Shown: positions 30,978-41,706 of the stretch, in pieces
How positions within the stretch are numbered: position 1 is the stretch's first letter
Layout of the letters: each line of letters starts with the position of its first letter
Assembly (NCBI RefSeq): GCF_014192415.1
Contig: NZ_JACHXY010000002.1
Coordinates: forward strand, 682,001 to 746,000
Origin: Microbacterium proteolyticum
GTDB taxonomy: Bacteria > Actinomycetota > Actinomycetes > Actinomycetales > Microbacteriaceae
Reading direction: 5' to 3'
DNA: 64,000 bases
Notes under the pieces: generated by a model
The model's database searches: none
What the model was told of the DNA's origin: nothing
What the model saw: only the letters and a program-made list of their open reading frames with translations
Translations under genes and position numbers: made by a program

Positions 30978-31529
30978 ATGACGGATCTCGGCGACCGTAT
31001 CGCGACGACCCTCCGACGCGAACGCGAGAGGCGCGATCTCAGCGTCTCGGAGCTCGCCCGCCGCGCCGGCGTCGCGAAGGCGACGGTGTCCCAGCTCGAG
31101 AACGGCGGCGGAAACCCCAGCGTCGAGACGCTGTGGGCCCTCGCATCCGCTCTCGACGTGCCGTTCGCGATCCTCGTGGACGAGGGGGTGCGCTCCCCCA
31201 CCCTGATCCGCGCGGGTGAGGCGGCCACGGCGGTGTCGTCGTCGGCATCCGACTATCTCGCTGTGCTGCTGTCGGCCAGCCCCCCGCACGCGCGGCGCGA
31301 CATCTACCTGTTGAGCGCCGAACCGGGTTCACCACGCCTCTCCGACCCGCACCCCCGGGGCACGGTGGAGCACCTCGTGATGGTCACCGGCAGCGGCCGG
31401 GTGGGCCCTGCCGACGAGCCGTACGAGCTCTCGCCCGGCGACTACCTCTCGTATCCCGGTGACGCGCCGCACGTCTTCGAGGCGCTGACGCCCGGCATGA
31501 GCGCGGTGTGCGTGGTCGAGTCGCGCTGA
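30978..31529 (+). CDS. XRE-family regulator with C-terminal cupin
   Basis: A 183-residue transcription factor. The N-terminal XRE helix-turn-helix covers residues 8-62 (LSVSELARRAGVAKATVSQL, ENGGGNPSVETLW). A cupin beta-barrel follows from about residue 105 to the end (HLVMVTGSGRVGP, LSPGDYLSYPGDAPHVF) and would bind a small ligand, here probably an amino acid. Divergent orientation from azlCD makes it their likely repressor. Confidence 0.9.
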   Translation: MTDLGDRIATTLRRERERRDLSVSELARRAGVAKATVSQLENGGGNPSVETLWALASALDVPFAILVDEGVRSPTLIRAGEAATAVSSSASDYLAVLLSASPPHARRDIYLLSAEPGSPRLSDPHPRGTVEHLVMVTGSGRVGPADEPYELSPGDYLSYPGDAPHVFEALTPGMSAVCVVESR

Positions 31530-31550
31530 CCGCCGCCTCCCCCTCAGGTC

Positions 31551-31567
31551 GAGTGTCCAGGACACTC
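31551..31567. repeat. 17-bp palindrome GAGTGTCC-A-GGACACTC
   Basis: A perfect palindrome 22 bp downstream of the XRE/cupin stop. Related GTGTCC/GGACAC elements lie on the other side of the DUF2200 gene (32034-32218), so this is one member of a second intergenic repeat family in the window. Confidence 0.65.
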
Positions 31568-31666
31568 CGCGCCGACGGGTTCCCGCGCGGCGTTTCCTGG
31601 CCACTGAACGTTGTCTTGAGGCGGGACGGGTCGACGGGAGCGGGGAGGCGGACTAGCCTGCCGGGC

Positions 31667-32035
31667 ATGTCCCGCATCTTCGGCGTCGCGTTCTCGGCCG
31701 TCTACCCGCTCTACATCGCGAAGGTCGAGCGCAAGGGACGCACCAAGGACGAGTTGGATGCCGTGATCCGGTGGGTCACGGGCTTCGACGATGAACAGCT
31801 CGCCCGTCACGCGAGCGGCACCACGACGTTCCGCGAATTCTTCGACGACGCGACGCTCAACCCGCGCGCCGACCTGGTCACGGGCGTCATCTGCGGCATC
31901 CGGGTCGAGGAGATCGAGGATCCCCTCATGTACCGCATCCGGGTGCTCGACAAGGTCGTCGACGAGCTGGCGAAGGGACGGCCGCTCGCGAAGGTGCTCC
32001 GTGAGGGTACGACGGCACCGGCGCCCGCGAGGTGA
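31667..32035 (+). CDS. DUF2200 protein
   Basis: A 122-residue soluble protein fitting DUF2200: FGVAFSAVYPLYIAKVERKG, KDELDAVIRWVTG and GVICGIRVEEIEDPLMYRIR are highly conserved. The structure of the family is known but its function is not. The ATG at 31667 gives the usual N-terminus MSRIFGVAF. The gene stands alone and is flanked on both sides by GTGTCC-type inverted repeats. Confidence 0.9.
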   Translation: MSRIFGVAFSAVYPLYIAKVERKGRTKDELDAVIRWVTGFDDEQLARHASGTTTFREFFDDATLNPRADLVTGVICGIRVEEIEDPLMYRIRVLDKVVDELAKGRPLAKVLREGTTAPAPAR

Positions 32036-32218
32036 CTGTCCGCCACACCTGGAGCCGTCGAGACGACGGCCGGGTGTCTCGGGCTTTCGACCCAGACCCC
32101 ACGACGCGCAACCCGCGTCGCGAGCCGCCCGGGGCGTGCCTCGACCGCGGCATCCATCGGTCGAGTGTCCGAGACACCCGGAACCACCGACGGCTCGACC
32201 GGGTGTCGTGGACACTCG
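32034..32218. repeat. GTGTCC-family inverted repeats downstream of the DUF2200 gene
   Basis: CGAGTGTCCGAGACACCCGG (32162-32181) and CCGGGTGTCGTGGACACTCG (32199-32218) are inverted copies with two mismatches. A further copy at about 32034-32083 contains GCCGTC-GAGAC-GACGGC. The 254-bp gap to the typA stop has no gene. Confidence 0.65.
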
Positions 32219-32240
32219 AACCGTGCCGCGACGACGAAAA

Positions 32241-32271
32241 GGCCCCGCCGAGCGCGAGGCTGGGCGGGGCC
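32241..32271 (-). terminator. Rho-independent terminator of typA
   Basis: GGCCCCGCC (32241-32249) pairs with GGCGGGGCC (32263-32271). On the minus strand the hairpin is followed by CTTTTCG. It lies 19 bp after the typA stop. Confidence 0.8.
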
Positions 32272-32289
32272 GATTCGAGGGGATAACGC

Positions 32290-34203
32290 TTACGCGTTGG
32301 CATCCTGACGCTTCAGGCGCGAGGCGGAACGGCCGCGCTCGGTCGCGTCGAGCACGACCTTGCGGATGCGCACCTTCTCGGGCGTCACCTCGACGCATTC
32401 GTCGTCACGGGCGAACTCGAGCGACTCCTCGAGGGTGAGCAGGCGCGGGGGCGTCATCGACTCGAAGGAGTCGGAGGTCGACGAACGCATGTTCGTGAGC
32501 TTCTTCTCTTTGGTGATGTTGACGTCCATGTCGTCGGCGCGCGAGTTCTCGCCGATGACCATGCCTTCGTAGACCTCTTCGGTCGGCTGCACGAAGAAAC
32601 TCATGCGCTCCTGCAGGGCGATCATCGCGAACGGGGTGACGACGCCCGTGCGGTCGGCGACGATCGAGCCGTTCTGGCGCGTGGTGATCGCGCCGGCCCA
32701 GTCGTCGTAGCCGTGCGAGATGGCGTTGGCGATACCGGTGCCGCGCGTGACCGTGAGGAACTCGCTGCGGAAGCCGATGAGGCCGCGCGAGGGGACGACG
32801 AACTCCATGCGCACCCAGCCGGTGCCGTGGTTGGTCATGTTGTCCATGCGGCCCTTGCGGGCGGCCATGAGCTGCGTGATCGCGCCGAGGTGCTCTTCGG
32901 GGGCGTCGACGGTCAGGTGCTCGAAGGGCTCCTTGAGCTTGCCGTCTTCGCCGCGCTTGGTGACCACCTGGGGCTTGCCGACGGTGAGCTCGAAGCCCTC
33001 GCGGCGCATGTTCTCGACGAGGATCGCGAGCGCGAGCTCGCCACGGCCCTGGACCTCCCACGCATCGGGACGCCCGATGTCGACGACCTTCAGCGAGACG
33101 TTACCGATGAGCTCGCGGTCGAGGCGGTCCTTCACCATGCGCGCGGTGAGCTTGTGGCCCTTGACCTTGCCCATGAGCGGCGAGGTGTTGGTGCCGATCG
33201 TCATCGAGATGGCGGGGTCGTCGACCGTGATCGCCTTGAGCGGCCGCACGTCTTCGGGGTCGGCGATGGTCTCGCCGATCGTGATGTCGGGGAAACCGGC
33301 GATCGCGACGATGTCGCCGGGGCCGGCGTCTTCGGCGGGGTAGCGCTCGAGCGCGCGGGTCTTGAGCAGCTCGGTGATGCGGGCATTGCTGGTGCTGCCG
33401 TCGGCGCGGACCCAGGCGACCGTCTGACCCTTCTTGAGCGTGCCGTTGAAGACGCGCAGCAGCGCGAGGCGGCCGAGGAAGGGGCTCGAGTCGAGGTTGG
33501 TGACCCACGCCTGCAGCGGCGCCTCGTCGTCGAAGGACGGGGCGGGCACGTGCTCGAGGATCGCGCCGAACAGCGGCTCGAGGTCGTCGTTGTCGGGCAG
33601 CGAACCGTTGTCGGGACGGTTCAGCGATGCCGCACCCGCGCGGCCCGAGGCGTAGACCACGGGCACGTCGAGCAGCGCGTCGACGTCGAGGTCGGGCACG
33701 TCGTCGACGAGGTCGGACGCCAGGCCCAGCAGCAGGTCGTGCGCCTCTTCTTCGACCTCGGCGATGCGCGCGTCGGGGCGGTCGGTCTTGTTGACCAGCA
33801 GGATGACGGGGAGCTTGGCCTCGAGGGCCTTGCGCAGCACGAAGCGGGTCTGGGGCAGCGGGCCCTCGGACGCGTCGACGAGAAGTACGACGCCGTCGAC
33901 CATCGACAGGCCGCGCTCGACCTCGCCTCCGAAGTCGGCGTGACCGGGGGTGTCGATGACGTTGATCGTCACCGGAACGTCGCTGTGCAGACCTTTGTAG
34001 GTGATCGCCGTGTTCTTGGCGAGGATCGTGATGCCTTTTTCACGCTCGAGGTCGTTGGAGTCCATCGCGCGTTCTTCGACGTGCGCGTGGTCACCGAACG
34101 AGCCGGTCTGGCGGAGCATGGCATCGACGAGGGTCGTCTTGCCGTGGTCGACGTGCGCGACGATCGCGACGTTGCGGAGGTCAGGACGAAGGGCGTGCGC
34201 CAT
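32290..34203 (-). CDS. typA: Translational GTPase TypA/BipA
   Basis: A 637-residue ribosome-associated GTPase. Domain I has AHVDHGKT (P-loop), [12 protein letters not shown] (G3) and NKTDRPDA (G4); [10 protein letters not shown] contains switch I. The beta-barrel, EF-G-like and C-terminal TypA-specific domains follow in order ([35 protein letters not shown]). It assists ribosome assembly and growth under cold or stress. The start at 34203 gives the canonical [15 protein letters not shown]; the open frame beyond has no family similarity. Confidence 0.97.
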   Translation of the reverse strand: MAHALRPDLRNVAIVAHVDHGKTTLVDAMLRQTGSFGDHAHVEERAMDSNDLEREKGITILAKNTAITYKGLHSDVPVTINVIDTPGHADFGGEVERGLSMVDGVVLLVDASEGPLPQTRFVLRKALEAKLPVILLVNKTDRPDARIAEVEEEAHDLLLGLASDLVDDVPDLDVDALLDVPVVYASGRAGAASLNRPDNGSLPDNDDLEPLFGAILEHVPAPSFDDEAPLQAWVTNLDSSPFLGRLALLRVFNGTLKKGQTVAWVRADGSTSNARITELLKTRALERYPAEDAGPGDIVAIAGFPDITIGETIADPEDVRPLKAITVDDPAISMTIGTNTSPLMGKVKGHKLTARMVKDRLDRELIGNVSLKVVDIGRPDAWEVQGRGELALAILVENMRREGFELTVGKPQVVTKRGEDGKLKEPFEHLTVDAPEEHLGAITQLMAARKGRMDNMTNHGTGWVRMEFVVPSRGLIGFRSEFLTVTRGTGIANAISHGYDDWAGAITTRQNGSIVADRTGVVTPFAMIALQERMSFFVQPTEEVYEGMVIGENSRADDMDVNITKEKKLTNMRSSTSDSFESMTPPRLLTLEESLEFARDDECVEVTPEKVRIRKVVLDATERGRSASRLKRQDANA

Positions 34204-34406
34204 GGAGGGTCTCCAGGAAAATTCGGGGTGGCGCCCGGAATCGGGCCTGCTCAGTCTACCGGGCCCCCGCGACACTCCCGGCAGGCGACGTTCAGGAATG
34301 GCTCGGGCACCCGATGGGGCCGGAATTCCGCACCTCCCGACGGAGTGCGAATCCCCGCAAGGGGAGGCGAATCCGCGAATCGCCCGGACGTCCCGACGAA
34401 CGAGAA

Positions 34407-34434
34407 GGGGCGGCGTCCGCCCGGACGCCGCCCC
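34407..34434 (-). terminator. Terminator of the peptide-ABC ATPase gene
   Basis: GGGGCGGCGTCC and GGACGCCGCCCC form a perfect 12-bp stem with a 4-base loop, 12 bases beyond the ATPase stop. The rest of the 243-bp gap 34204-34446 has no gene; it includes the typA leader. Confidence 0.8.
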
Positions 34435-34446
34435 TCGTGGCACCGA

Positions 34447-36201
<1,755 letters not shown>

Positions 36202-36263
36202 GAGATTGTCCTCTCGTTCCCGCTGAGCGGGAGGGAGTGATCGGGGAATGGAAGAATCGGGGG

Positions 36264-36866
36264 ATGCCACGCCAGACGTTCCGTTCGACGTTCACCCGGG
36301 TCCTGTGCGGGATCGTGTGGGCGATCATCGCCGTCGTGGCGGTCGGCCTGCTCGCGACACCTGCCGCCACCGACGCCCCGGCTCTGGTCATCGTGGGCGC
36401 ACTGGGCGCGGCGGCCCTGGCGGGCGGCATCCTGTGGTCGCCCTCGGTCTCGGTCGACGACGAGGGAGTCCAGGTCGACAACATCGCCCTGCGCTACCGC
36501 GTGCCGTGGTCTGCGCTCGTGCACGTCGACACCCGCTATGCGCTGCAGCTGCACACCCCGCGCCGTCGCATCAGCGTCACCGCCGCGCCGTCGCCCGGAG
36601 CGGCCGGCGCGCTTCGTGCCGCGCGGGCCCATCGCCGGAGCGAGAGCGCGTCGACGCCGCAGGTGCGCCCCGGCGATCTGCCGAACACCGATTCCGGCCG
36701 CGCGGCCGAGATGGTGCGCACCCGGTGGTACGCGCTCCGCGACGCCGGCCGCATCGAGGCGGGCCGGGCCGAACAGACCCCCGTCGCCATCGCCGCACGC
36801 GTCGACAACGTCGTGCTGCTCGTCCTCGGCGCGGCCGGCGTCATCGCGGCGATCGCACTCGCGTGA
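36264..36866 (+). CDS. Membrane protein with bacterial PH domain (bPH_6 type)
   Basis: A 200-residue protein with two N-terminal helices (about residues 10-50), a beta-rich PH-like segment (VSVDDEGVQVDNIALRYRVPW, ALQLHTPRRRISV) and a C-terminal helix (VVLLVLGAAGVIAAIALA). Such actinobacterial proteins are named PH domain-containing; role unknown. The ATG at 36264 (MPRQTF) is preferred; a GTG at 36237 is in frame. It lies on the opposite strand between the ATPase and permease genes of the peptide transporter, an unusual place. Confidence 0.82.
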   Translation: MPRQTFRSTFTRVLCGIVWAIIAVVAVGLLATPAATDAPALVIVGALGAAALAGGILWSPSVSVDDEGVQVDNIALRYRVPWSALVHVDTRYALQLHTPRRRISVTAAPSPGAAGALRAARAHRRSESASTPQVRPGDLPNTDSGRAAEMVRTRWYALRDAGRIEAGRAEQTPVAIAARVDNVVLLVLGAAGVIAAIALA

Positions 36867-36886
36867 GGTCCACGCGGAGACGGTCG

Positions 36887-37936
36887 TCATGACGACGGTG
36901 TCTCCGGATGCACCCGCGCCTGTGTGCTCGCCGGAGCCGTGACGGACGAGGCCGCCTGCTCCTTGGTGCGACGCAGCGAGAAGCGCTTCTGGCGCGGGTC
37001 GAATGCATCGCGCAGGCCGTCGCCGACGAAGTTGACGAGAACGGCCAGGAGCACGATGAACACGGCCGGCCACCAGAACAGCCACGGACGGGTCGAGAAG
37101 GCCGACTGGTTGTCGGAGATGATCAGACCCAGCGAGACGTCGGGCGCGCGCACACCGAGCTGCAGGTAGCTCAGCGCGGTCTCGAGGAGGATCGCGGATG
37201 CCGCGAGCAGTGTCGCGGCGACGATCACGACGCCGATGGCGTTGGGCAGGATGTGCTTGAAGATGATGCGGGCGTCGCTGGCTCCGGCCACGCGTGCGGC
37301 TTCGACGAACTCGCGCTCACGCAGCGAGAGGAATTCGGCTCGCACGAGGCGCGCGATCGTCGTCCAGGAGATCATCGCGAGGAAGAACGCCAGCGGCACG
37401 ACACCCAGACCGCCCGTCGCGCGACCGACGACGGCACCGATGACGATGATCGGAATGACGATGAAGACGTCGGTGATGCGCATGAGCACGGCATCCACCC
37501 ACCCGCGGTAGTAGCCGGCGAGGGCGCCGATCACGGTACCGACGGTCGTACCGACGACGCTGATGACCAACATGACGAGGATCGAGTTCTGGATGCCGCG
37601 CATCGTCATGGCGAAGTAGTCGATGCCGATGCGGTCCTGCCCGAACGGGTGGTCACCCCACACGAAGGGGAACACCGACAGGGTCGGTGCCCCGCTGTTG
37701 TTCTGCGGGTTCAGCGTCGTGAAGTCGTACTTCCACCAACCGGGGATGGGACCCAGGCCGATCGCCGAGACGGAAACGGCCGCCAGCAGGAGGAACAGGA
37801 TGCCGGAGACGACGGCGACCTTGTTCGCGAGGAAACGCCGGAGGACGAGTCGGCCCTGGCTCACACCGACGGTGTTGCGCTCGTCTGCGGGGGCCGGAGC
37901 ATCCACGTTCGCGGGCTCGGGAAGCATCTGGGTCAT
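36887..37936 (-). CDS. dppC: Peptide ABC transporter permease DppC/OppC
   Basis: A 349-residue permease with an N-terminal OppC_N helix (ANKVAVVSGILFLLLAAVSV) and five further helices. The EAA loop that contacts the ATPase is REFVEAARVAGASDARIIFKHILPN. The C-terminal tail of about 30 residues is polar. Works with DppB; the stop-to-start gap between dppB and dppC is 31 bp. Confidence 0.93.
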   Translation of the reverse strand: MTQMLPEPANVDAPAPADERNTVGVSQGRLVLRRFLANKVAVVSGILFLLLAAVSVSAIGLGPIPGWWKYDFTTLNPQNNSGAPTLSVFPFVWGDHPFGQDRIGIDYFAMTMRGIQNSILVMLVISVVGTTVGTVIGALAGYYRGWVDAVLMRITDVFIVIPIIVIGAVVGRATGGLGVVPLAFFLAMISWTTIARLVRAEFLSLREREFVEAARVAGASDARIIFKHILPNAIGVVIVAATLLAASAILLETALSYLQLGVRAPDVSLGLIISDNQSAFSTRPWLFWWPAVFIVLLAVLVNFVGDGLRDAFDPRQKRFSLRRTKEQAASSVTAPASTQARVHPETPSS

Positions 37937-37967
37937 GAGGAGACCTCCGGGAATCGGACGGCGGCGA

Positions 37968-39512
37968 TCATGCGACGACTCGCACGCGGGGGTCGAGCGC
38001 CGCGTAGGCGAGATCGGCCAGGAAGTTGAACACGATGGCGGTGATCGCGATGACGATGAAGTAGCCCATCACCGGGTTCACGTCCACGCGCTGGATCGAG
38101 GTCACGAACAGCTGACCCATGCCGGGGATGGCGAACACCTTCTCGGTGATCACGGCACCACCCAGCAACGCCCCCACGTCGGTGGCGATCAGCGTCACGA
38201 TCGGGATCAACATGTTGCGGAGACCATGACGCATCACGACGGTGCGCTCGGGCAGACCCTTCGCGCGCGCCGTGCGGATGAAGTCCTGGTTCATCACCTC
38301 GAGCATGCCCGCACGGGCATATCGGGTGTACCCCGCGAACGAGATCAGCAGCAGCGAGATCGTCGGCAGTAGCAGGTGCGTGAACGTATCGATGCCGGTG
38401 ATCCACATGTCGCCGCCGAATCCCGGAGTCGCCGCACCGACCGTGGCAATCGGGCGGCCGTTGATCCGAGGGTTGTCGACGTAGGCGGGCCACGACTGCA
38501 TGTAGCGGTCGAGCACGACGAGACCGAACGAGAAGAAGGCGACGATCGCACCGATGCGCGCCGTCATCCCGCGGTCGGGCGCGCCGACGAGGTACCCGGT
38601 GACGAGACCCACCACGACGGCCACGACGATCAGGATGATGATCGTGGGGACCGTGGAGATGTCGAACAGTCCCTGCAGGACGTAGTAGGCGATGTACGAG
38701 ATCGCACCGTTGCCTGCCGCGACGATCAGCGCACGACGGTTCGACAGGCCCGAGATGAGCGCGGTGGTGATGACGACCACTCCGGCGATCAGCAGGAGCA
38801 GACCCACCGGGCCGAAGCCGGGGTTGCGGAACCAGTCGGTGACGTTGAAGTACACCAGCAGGGCGATGGTCGCCGCGGCGGCGGTGCCGGCGACGATCGC
38901 ACGTCGGCGCGCCGAGCCGCCGATCATCGCCTGCCAGATCACCGCTGCGACGACGGCGAGCAGCACGATCACCCACACCGGGATCGATGTCGCCGATTCG
39001 AGGAAGCTGTTGAACCCCAGGGCCAAGAACTCCTTGAGGAGCACGGCGACGAGGAACGACGGCAGCGAGAAGAGGAAGAAGCTCAGCAGGGTGATGCCGA
39101 AGTCGAAGCCGCTGTATTGACGGAGGGCCGACACGACGCCGACCACGATTCCGAGCACGATCGCCAGCACGAACGACGCCGTCACGAGCTGGAGGGTGGA
39201 GCCCACCGCAGTGGGCAGGATGTCGAGCACGGGGGCGTTGCTGATCGTGAGACCGAGGTCGCAGGTACCGGCGAACGGGATGAGGCAGCCGGCGGCACCG
39301 CCGAGCCACAGGAAGTAACGCAAGGGGGCGGGAACGCTGAGGTCGAGCGCGGCGACGCGCGCGGCGATCAGCTGATCGCGGTTGGCTGCTGTGCTGTCGC
39401 GGAGGTCCTGGAGCGGGTCTCCGGAGTTGGCGGCGAGCACGTACATGATGAACGACGCGGCAAGGAGAACCAGGATCGAGACGGCGATGCGCCTGAGAAT
39501 GAATCCGACCAT
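37968..39512 (-). CDS. dppB: Peptide ABC transporter permease DppB/OppB with large insertion
   Basis: A 514-residue permease, about 190 residues longer than typical DppB (about 310-330). The N-terminal helix and periplasmic loop are normal (RRIAVSILVLLAASFIMYVL). The binding-protein-dependent transport domain starts near residue 100, is then interrupted after LPSFLVAVLLKEF (near 165) by about four extra hydrophobic segments (near 180-345), and resumes at THLLLPTISLLLISFAGYTR. The EAA loop is NQDFIRTARAKGLPERTVVM. The insert seems to be a feature of some actinobacterial transporters. Confidence 0.9.
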   Translation of the reverse strand: MVGFILRRIAVSILVLLAASFIMYVLAANSGDPLQDLRDSTAANRDQLIAARVAALDLSVPAPLRYFLWLGGAAGCLIPFAGTCDLGLTISNAPVLDILPTAVGSTLQLVTASFVLAIVLGIVVGVVSALRQYSGFDFGITLLSFFLFSLPSFLVAVLLKEFLALGFNSFLESATSIPVWVIVLLAVVAAVIWQAMIGGSARRRAIVAGTAAAATIALLVYFNVTDWFRNPGFGPVGLLLLIAGVVVITTALISGLSNRRALIVAAGNGAISYIAYYVLQGLFDISTVPTIIILIVVAVVVGLVTGYLVGAPDRGMTARIGAIVAFFSFGLVVLDRYMQSWPAYVDNPRINGRPIATVGAATPGFGGDMWITGIDTFTHLLLPTISLLLISFAGYTRYARAGMLEVMNQDFIRTARAKGLPERTVVMRHGLRNMLIPIVTLIATDVGALLGGAVITEKVFAIPGMGQLFVTSIQRVDVNPVMGYFIVIAITAIVFNFLADLAYAALDPRVRVVA

Positions 39513-39607
39513 CGCGGGAGGTCTTCTTTCGATCGGGTGACGGGCACCGAAAAGGCGCCCTGGACAGGATAGTCGCGGGTGCGGCGAAACGGCGCTGCAC
39601 GCACGCG

Positions 39608-39643
39608 AAGTGAGGCGCCGGAGCCGAGCGACTCCGGCGCCTC
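39608..39643 (-). terminator. Hairpin between dppA and dppB
   Basis: GTGAGGCGCCGGAG and CTCCGGCGCCTCAC pair perfectly over 14 bp around an 8-base loop, 20 bases past the dppA stop. In solute-binding-protein operons such a hairpin usually protects the abundant binding-protein mRNA and attenuates read-through into the permeases. Confidence 0.8.
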
Positions 39644-39662
39644 ACGTGAACTCAACGGGTCA

Positions 39663-41456
39663 TCAACCCGCCAGCGTCCACTCCTGCGCGTTCCAGACGA
39701 TGCCGGTCTGGCCACCGAAGTAGTCGACGCCCGTCACGGAACCGTTGTCGGCGAACAGACCCGGCGACTGGAAGAGCGGAAGACCGTAGAAGTCCTTCGC
39801 CGTCGCCGTGTCGATCTGCACCTTGATGTCAGCGAGCTCGGTGGGGTCGACCGTCACCTGGCTCTCGTCGACGAGGGTGTCGACGGCGCTGTTGCTGTAG
39901 TTGTTGTAGTTTCCGCCGCCGCCGGTCTTGAAGATCTGCGGGAGGGCGGCGTTACCGGCGCCGGGCGAGACCCAGCCGAAGATCGAGGCGTCGTAGCTGC
40001 CGCTGCCGAGCAGCGAGCTCCAGTCGGGCGAGCCCGCGTCTTCGATCACGAAACCGGCCTGCTGCGCCGACTGCTGGATGGCGCGGAAGCTGTCGACACG
40101 GTTGGGGTTGTTGGTGTTGTAGAGGATGCGCACCGTCGGAGTCGCACCGTTCAGCAGAGCCGTGGCACCCGCGATGTCGGGCTCCGTGAAGGCGTCGTAG
40201 CCACTGGCCGCGACAGCGGTGGTGTACTGGTCGCCCTCGGTGGGGAGGAAGATCTGCGAGTTGAGGACCTCGGCGTCGGGGTTGACCGGCGTGACGATCG
40301 ACTCGAGGATCTGCTGGCGCGGGATCGTCTTGAGGAAGGCCTCGCGGACGTTCGCGTCGGCGAAGACTCCGCCGAAGCTCAAGTCGACGTGGTCGTAGGC
40401 GAGCTGGTTGCCCGAGTGAACCGTGGCGTTCGCGTTCTCGAGAGCGGTCAGCGTGTCGGCGGAGGCCTGCGGCTGGATGGCCTGGACCTCGCCGTTCTGC
40501 AGGGCCGTCACCTGGGCGTTGGAGTCACCGATGAAGCGGATGATCAGCTGGTCGTACGAGGGCGACATCTCGCCCTTGTAGTTGGGGTTCTTGCCCAGCG
40601 TGATGCTCTGCTCGGGCGTGAAGTCGGTCACGATGAACGGACCACTCGCAACCAGCAGGCTCTCGTCGGTCGGCATGGCGGTGACGTCGTAGCCGGTGTT
40701 CCAGAAGTCCGCGGCGGCCTTCAGGGTCTCGTTCGGCGCGACCGGAGCGGCGGTGTCGCCCTTGGGCAGCGTCTTGAGCAGTTCGACGAAGTCGGCCTCG
40801 GAGACGCCGGCCTTCTCGGCGAGCACGTGGGCGGGCTTGCCGATCGGGTTGACGAGCTCGTAGTCGACGTACGGCGTCGCGTAGGTCAGCGTCATCGACA
40901 TGTTGTCGTCGCCGATCTCGGGGAACGCGGTGGTGTCGAGTCCCGCGGTGCTGCCGGCGAGGCTGAAGTACTGGGTACCGCCGTTGGTGACGTCACCGGT
41001 CGCCGGGTCGAGGATCGCGTCGTTGTAGTAGCCCGAGTTGATGGCCCAGTTGACGAGCATGTCGTCGGCGTTGATGGGCTCGCCGTCGGACCAGGTCAAT
41101 CCTTCGTTGATGGTGTACTTCACCGTCAGCGGGTCTTCGGAGACCGTCTCGTAGGTGCCGAAGTCGGTGTTGTTGAGGACCGAGAAGTCCTTGTCGAGGC
41201 GCTGGAAGCCGCCGAGACCCAGTCCGCCGCTGACACCGGTCAGGTAGCCGACCATGCCGTTCGTGTCGAGGTTGGCCTCGGGGGTGTCTCCGTTGAACGA
41301 GGTGAACGCGTTCGTCGTGGCGATCGTGATCGTGCCACCCGTGTTCGTCTCGCCCTCGGGCGTGGCGGTGGTGGTGCATCCGGCGAGTGCCAGAGCCGCG
41401 ACCGCGACTCCTGCTCCCGCCGTGAGGGCGCGTGCGCGCCGGGTCTTTTCAGACAC
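39663..41456 (-). CDS. dppA: Peptide ABC transporter solute-binding lipoprotein (family 5)
   Basis: A 597-residue lipoprotein with signal peptide and lipobox LAGC (lipidated Cys27), followed by a low-complexity Thr/Gly linker and the SBP_bac_5 domain (TNAFTSFNGDTPEANL, EGLTWSDGEPINADDM). It captures peptides outside the membrane for DppBC. The start at 41456 is supported by a well-spaced promoter upstream. First gene of the transporter operon. Confidence 0.93.
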   Translation of the reverse strand: MSEKTRRARALTAGAGVAVAALALAGCTTTATPEGETNTGGTITIATTNAFTSFNGDTPEANLDTNGMVGYLTGVSGGLGLGGFQRLDKDFSVLNNTDFGTYETVSEDPLTVKYTINEGLTWSDGEPINADDMLVNWAINSGYYNDAILDPATGDVTNGGTQYFSLAGSTAGLDTTAFPEIGDDNMSMTLTYATPYVDYELVNPIGKPAHVLAEKAGVSEADFVELLKTLPKGDTAAPVAPNETLKAAADFWNTGYDVTAMPTDESLLVASGPFIVTDFTPEQSITLGKNPNYKGEMSPSYDQLIIRFIGDSNAQVTALQNGEVQAIQPQASADTLTALENANATVHSGNQLAYDHVDLSFGGVFADANVREAFLKTIPRQQILESIVTPVNPDAEVLNSQIFLPTEGDQYTTAVAASGYDAFTEPDIAGATALLNGATPTVRILYNTNNPNRVDSFRAIQQSAQQAGFVIEDAGSPDWSSLLGSGSYDASIFGWVSPGAGNAALPQIFKTGGGGNYNNYSNSAVDTLVDESQVTVDPTELADIKVQIDTATAKDFYGLPLFQSPGLFADNGSVTGVDYFGGQTGIVWNAQEWTLAG

Positions 41457-41526
41457 TTTGCCTCCAGTGCAAGGTTGACGAGCACCCCACCGCGCAGAAC
41501 AGCCGGGGGGAGCCGTGGATACCGAA

Positions 41527-41555
41527 ACGATAGGTACATGTCACCGGATGGTCAA
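41527..41555 (-). promoter_or_regulatory. Predicted vegetative promoter of dppA
   Basis: On the minus strand, -35 TTGACC (41555-41550) and -10 TATCGT (41532-41527) are separated by 17 bp. The transcript would start near 41520 and have a leader of about 65 bases. The intergenic region 41457-41706 is the least GC-rich backbone stretch here, as expected for a strong promoter region. Confidence 0.6.
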
Positions 41556-41706
41556 AACATTTAGATGTTTCGTTACAGACCTTTAATCTCCGACGTGCTC
41601 ATCCGAGCATTTTGACAATCCCACGGGTCGTCGCTCCTCGGCCGCCCTCTCTCAGCGGTGGCGCTCATCGGCATTCCATAGGGAGGTCCCGATCGAGCGG
41701 TGTTGA

